From contig JAJXTQ010000060.1 in assembly GCA_021783685.1 (NCBI GenBank), positions 1-8,815 of the forward strand: a DNA stretch of 8,815 nucleotides, given 5' to 3'. Within the stretch, counting starts at the first letter, position 1. Every line of letters starts with the position of its first letter. The notes under the pieces are model-generated. The model ran no database searches, was not told where the DNA came from, and saw nothing but the letters and a program-made list of their open reading frames with translations. The DNA is from Pseudomonadota bacterium (GTDB taxonomy: Bacteria; Pseudomonadota; Gammaproteobacteria; UBA5335). Made by a program: the position numbers and the translations under genes. Below are positions 5,346-8,815 of the stretch, in pieces.

Positions 5346-6674
5346 CTGCGCCGCCTCTATACGCTGCTTCTGATTCTCGGCCTGCCGCTGCTGGGGGTGC
5401 TGTTGGCCTGGCGCCTGTGGCACCGGCCAGAGTACCGCGACCGCTGGTGGCAACGGCTCGGCCTCGGTTTTGCGCCCGTCCCGCGCGAGCGCCCCTGCCT
5501 CTGGCTGCATGCCGTTTCGGTCGGTGAAGTGGTGGCGGCGACCCCGCTCGTCAAGCGCTTGCAGTCGCGCTACCCGAACTGGACGATCGTCGTCACCACC
5601 CTGACGCCGACCGGCGCCGAGCGGGTGCGCCGTACGTTCGGCGATGCCGTGACGCACTATTATCTGCCGCTGGACCTGCCGTGGATGGTCGACCGCTTGC
5701 TCGGGCGCATCGCGCCACGCGCGGCCATCGTCATGGAAACCGAGTTGTGGCCGAATCTGCTGGCCGCCTGTGGGCGACGGGATGTTCCGGTCGTGCTCGC
5801 CAACGCCCGCATTTCCGAGCGATCGTTCCGCCACTACCGTCGCCTGCGTCCCTTGATGGCCGAGCTGCTCTCGGAAGTCAGTTGCGCCGCTGCCCAAGGC
5901 AAGGCCGATGCCGAACGTCTGGCGGCGCTGGGCATGGCGCGCTCCGCCATCCGCGTGACCGGGAATCTGAAGTTCGATCGGGAACGCCGCGCGGTCGGCG
6001 CCGAGGCCCCGGATTGGCGTAGCGGCTGGGGCGCAACGCGCCCGGTCTGGGTCGCGGGCAGCACCCACGAGGGCGAGGAGGCGCTGTTGCTGGACGCGCT
6101 GGCGATCTTGCGGGCCCGCTGGCCGGATCTCTTGCTGGTCCTGGTGCCACGCCATCCGCAACGTTTCGAGGCGGTGCGCGCGCTGCTGGATGCGCGCGGG
6201 ATCGCCTACGCCCGACGCAGCGCGCAGCAATGGCCCACCGCTGCGATGCCGGTGTTTCTCATCGACACCATGGGCGAGCTGGGAATGCTCTACGAGGCGG
6301 CGGACTTCGCGTTCATCGGCGGCAGTCTGGTCCCCGTGGGCGGACACAATGCGCTCGAGGCCGTCGACCATGGCGTGCCGGTGCTGACCGGGCCTGCCGT
6401 ATCCAATTTCCGGGAGATCTACGCGGCGCTGCGCGAGGAGGGCGCCGCAGTGATGGTGGACGACGCCGCATCGCTGGCCCAAGGCATCGACACCTGGCTG
6501 ACGGATCCGCAGGCTGCGGGGCGGGCCGGGGCGCGGGGGCAGCGCTGGATGGCGGAGAATCGCGGGGCTGTCGACCGGCTTTGGGAGGTGATCGAGCCGT
6601 ATCTCGCCGGAACCGGACCGGCGGCGTGCGGACCGGTGGACGAGCGGCTGAGCGGCCGGCCGGCCGAGGCCTAA
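5343..6674 (+). CDS. waaA: 3-deoxy-D-manno-octulosonic acid (Kdo) transferase
   Basis: WaaA (KdtA) transfers Kdo from CMP-Kdo to the lipid A precursor at the inner membrane. The 443-residue protein is slightly longer than the 425 of E. coli. An N-terminal membrane anchor spans about residues 5-23. The GT30 family motifs are present: WLHAVSVGEV with the catalytic glutamate at E62, METELWPN at 131-138, and LANARISERS. The CMP-binding half follows, with VTGNLKFD, VAGSTHEGEE, LVPRHPQRF, DTMGELGMLYEAADFAFIGGS and GGHNALEA. The last 25 or so residues (GTGPAACGPVDERL onward) look like a variable tail. Its stop TAA (6672-6674) overlaps the stop of the opposite rhodanese gene. The sequence does not show whether it adds one or two Kdo; the nearby kdkA points to one, as in Haemophilus. 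Confidence 0.96.
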   Translation: MLRRLYTLLLILGLPLLGVLLAWRLWHRPEYRDRWWQRLGLGFAPVPRERPCLWLHAVSVGEVVAATPLVKRLQSRYPNWTIVVTTLTPTGAERVRRTFGDAVTHYYLPLDLPWMVDRLLGRIAPRAAIVMETELWPNLLAACGRRDVPVVLANARISERSFRHYRRLRPLMAELLSEVSCAAAQGKADAERLAALGMARSAIRVTGNLKFDRERRAVGAEAPDWRSGWGATRPVWVAGSTHEGEEALLLDALAILRARWPDLLLVLVPRHPQRFEAVRALLDARGIAYARRSAQQWPTAAMPVFLIDTMGELGMLYEAADFAFIGGSLVPVGGHNALEAVDHGVPVLTGPAVSNFREIYAALREEGAAVMVDDAASLAQGIDTWLTDPQAAGRAGARGQRWMAENRGAVDRLWEVIEPYLAGTGPAACGPVDERLSGRPAEA

Positions 6675-6988
6675 TAACGGGGCAAGGAGCCGTCGATCTG
6701 CACCGACCAGGCATCAATGCCGCCGGCGAGATTGTGGACCTGTGTGAATCCATGGCCCGACAGGAAGGCGACGACCTGGGCGCTGCGCATGCCGTGATGG
6801 CAGTACACCACCAGCGGCCGGTCGCGGGGCAAGGTCTCGTAGCGTGCGGGCATCTGGCCCATGGGGATGAGCTGGCTGTCCGGCAGGTGGGCGATGGCGT
6901 ATTCCCAGTCCTCGCGCACATCGAGCAGCAACGGCGGCGCTGCTTCCTGCAGCCAGGCGGCGAGGCGGCGCACGTCGACGCTCTGCAT
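6671..6988 (-). CDS. Single-domain rhodanese-like sulfurtransferase
   Basis: Rhodaneses carry sulfur as a persulfide on an active-site cysteine and pass it to thiol acceptors. This 105-residue protein is a complete single domain. It has LLLDVREDWEYAIAHLPDSQ (20-39), with the conserved DVRE and HLP, and the active-site loop CHHGMRS with C63. It ends with GHGFTQVHNLAGGIDAW, the usual rhodanese C-terminal motif. There is no signal peptide, so it should be cytoplasmic, unlike PspE. The loop is seven residues long, as in GlpE-type sulfurtransferases rather than Cdc25-like phosphatases. It starts 11 bases after the methyltransferase-like gene and is probably its operon partner. Its TAG stop overlaps the waaA stop. 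The physiological sulfur acceptor is unknown. Confidence 0.92.
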   Translation of the reverse strand: MQSVDVRRLAAWLQEAAPPLLLDVREDWEYAIAHLPDSQLIPMGQMPARYETLPRDRPLVVYCHHGMRSAQVVAFLSGHGFTQVHNLAGGIDAWSVQIDGSLPRY

Positions 6989-6999
6989 GGGCAGGCGCC

Positions 7000-7656
7000 T
7001 CAGAAGCGGAAGGCCGGGGGAACGGGCGCGTTCACCAACGCCGGCAGCGAGGTCTCGAACAGGCTGCGCCGCACCCAGCGGTCCACATCCACCCGCGTGA
7101 ACAGCACGGCTTCCATCACGGGCTCCGTGCCGATGATCAGCAGCAACCGGCCGCCGATGGTGAGCGCGCGATGAAAGCCCTCGTGGTAGAGCGGCAGCGA
7201 ACCCGTCACCAGGATGACGTCGTGTTGTTGCTCGATGCCGGGCAGGCCGCGTCCGAGATCCTTGCAGGCGAGCGCGACGTTGGGCACCCCGGAAGCCGCC
7301 AGCCGGTCGTTCGCTGCGGCAATGAAGTCGCCCTGGATGTCGGCGCTGTCGACGCGGCGCCCCAGGCGGGCAAGGCAGGCGGTCAGGTAACCACTGCCGG
7401 TGCCGACTTCCAGCACCTGATCCAGCGGACCGATGTCGAGTTCCTGCAGCATGCGCGCGGCGATCTTCGGTTCTTCCATGACCTGCCCGTGCCCCAGCGG
7501 CAGCGAGAGGTCGGCATACGCCAGCGAGCGGTGGGCAGGGGGCACGAAGCGTTCCCGGGGGACGCTTTCCATCACCTCCAGCACGCGTTCATCGGAGACG
7601 AACCAGGTGCGGATCTGTTGCTCCACCATGCTGATGCGGGCCTGCTTGGGATCCAC
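7000..7656 (-). CDS. Protein-L-isoaspartate O-methyltransferase-like protein
   Basis: True Pcm enzymes methylate isoaspartyl residues in damaged proteins with S-adenosylmethionine. This 218-residue protein belongs to the fold: ESVPRERFVPP (30-40), LSLPLGHGQVMEEPKIAARM (50-69) and the SAM-binding motif VLEVGTGSGYLTACLARLG (from about 81), then DVILVTGS. The serine of the Pcm motif TISQP is replaced by glutamate (E61 in VMEEP), and the AAP of motif III is GSL, so true repair activity is doubtful. The start is GTG 7656, chosen because MDPKQARISMVEQQIR matches the usual N-terminus of this subgroup and GGGGAG lies nine bases upstream; ATG 7629 is internal. The frame continues upstream antisense to thiC only because no stop occurs. 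It is followed by the rhodanese gene. Confidence 0.88.
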   Translation of the reverse strand: MDPKQARISMVEQQIRTWFVSDERVLEVMESVPRERFVPPAHRSLAYADLSLPLGHGQVMEEPKIAARMLQELDIGPLDQVLEVGTGSGYLTACLARLGRRVDSADIQGDFIAAANDRLAASGVPNVALACKDLGRGLPGIEQQHDVILVTGSLPLYHEGFHRALTIGGRLLLIIGTEPVMEAVLFTRVDVDRWVRRSLFETSLPALVNAPVPPAFRF

Positions 7657-7686
7657 GGCTCGACACTCCCCGAAGCTGCTGGATGA

Positions 7687-8815
<1,129 letters not shown>

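Noticed and set aside
5295..6482. Minus-strand ORF of 395 codons antisense to waaA
   Set aside because: It is a shadow of waaA, rich in R, G, Q and H, with no domain.

Overview
This is a GC-rich stretch of chromosome from a Gram-negative bacterium, most likely a gammaproteobacterium. The order lysC, csrA, tRNA-Ser(GCT) is typical of that class, and the proteins resemble homologues from groups such as Pseudomonas and the purple-sulfur/Chromatiales lineage. The genus is inference; I see no diagnostic marker. The content is mostly conserved housekeeping genes. I see no insertion sequence, phage gene, CRISPR array or obvious foreign island.

Left part (1-1946). The window opens inside an aspartate kinase gene (lysC), which carries its two C-terminal ACT regulatory domains. 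The csrA gene for the carbon-storage regulator follows, with a GGA-rich leader that suggests CsrA controls its own mRNA. Next is a complete tRNA-Ser(GCT) with its own sigma70-type promoter. A small secreted histidine-rich DUF4399 protein of unknown function stands alone after it.

Centre (1947-6674). This is a cluster for the lipid A-inner core part of lipopolysaccharide: kdkA (Kdo 4-kinase), an LpxL/HtrB-type lipid A acyltransferase on the opposite strand, hldE (bifunctional enzyme of ADP-heptose synthesis) and waaA (Kdo transferase). hldE and waaA overlap (TGATG) and form a translationally coupled pair. kdkA and the acyltransferase converge and overlap tail to tail. The acyltransferase and hldE diverge from one promoter region. 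Together the genes supply acylation of lipid A, addition of Kdo, phosphorylation of Kdo and the activated heptose precursor. A Kdo kinase here suggests an inner core with a single phosphorylated Kdo.

Right part (6671-8815). A two-gene minus-strand operon encodes a protein-L-isoaspartate-methyltransferase-like protein and then a single-domain rhodanese, whose stop codon overlaps that of waaA. Facing away from this operon is thiC (HMP-phosphate synthase of thiamine synthesis), cut off by the window end. The thiC leader is short and shows no TPP riboswitch signature, which is unusual for this gene.

No clearly new system is visible. The most useful leads are the csrA leader, the missing thiC riboswitch, the altered active-site region of the methyltransferase-like protein, the hairpin cluster with a possible coupled leader ORF before kdkA, and the uncharacterised DUF4399 protein.
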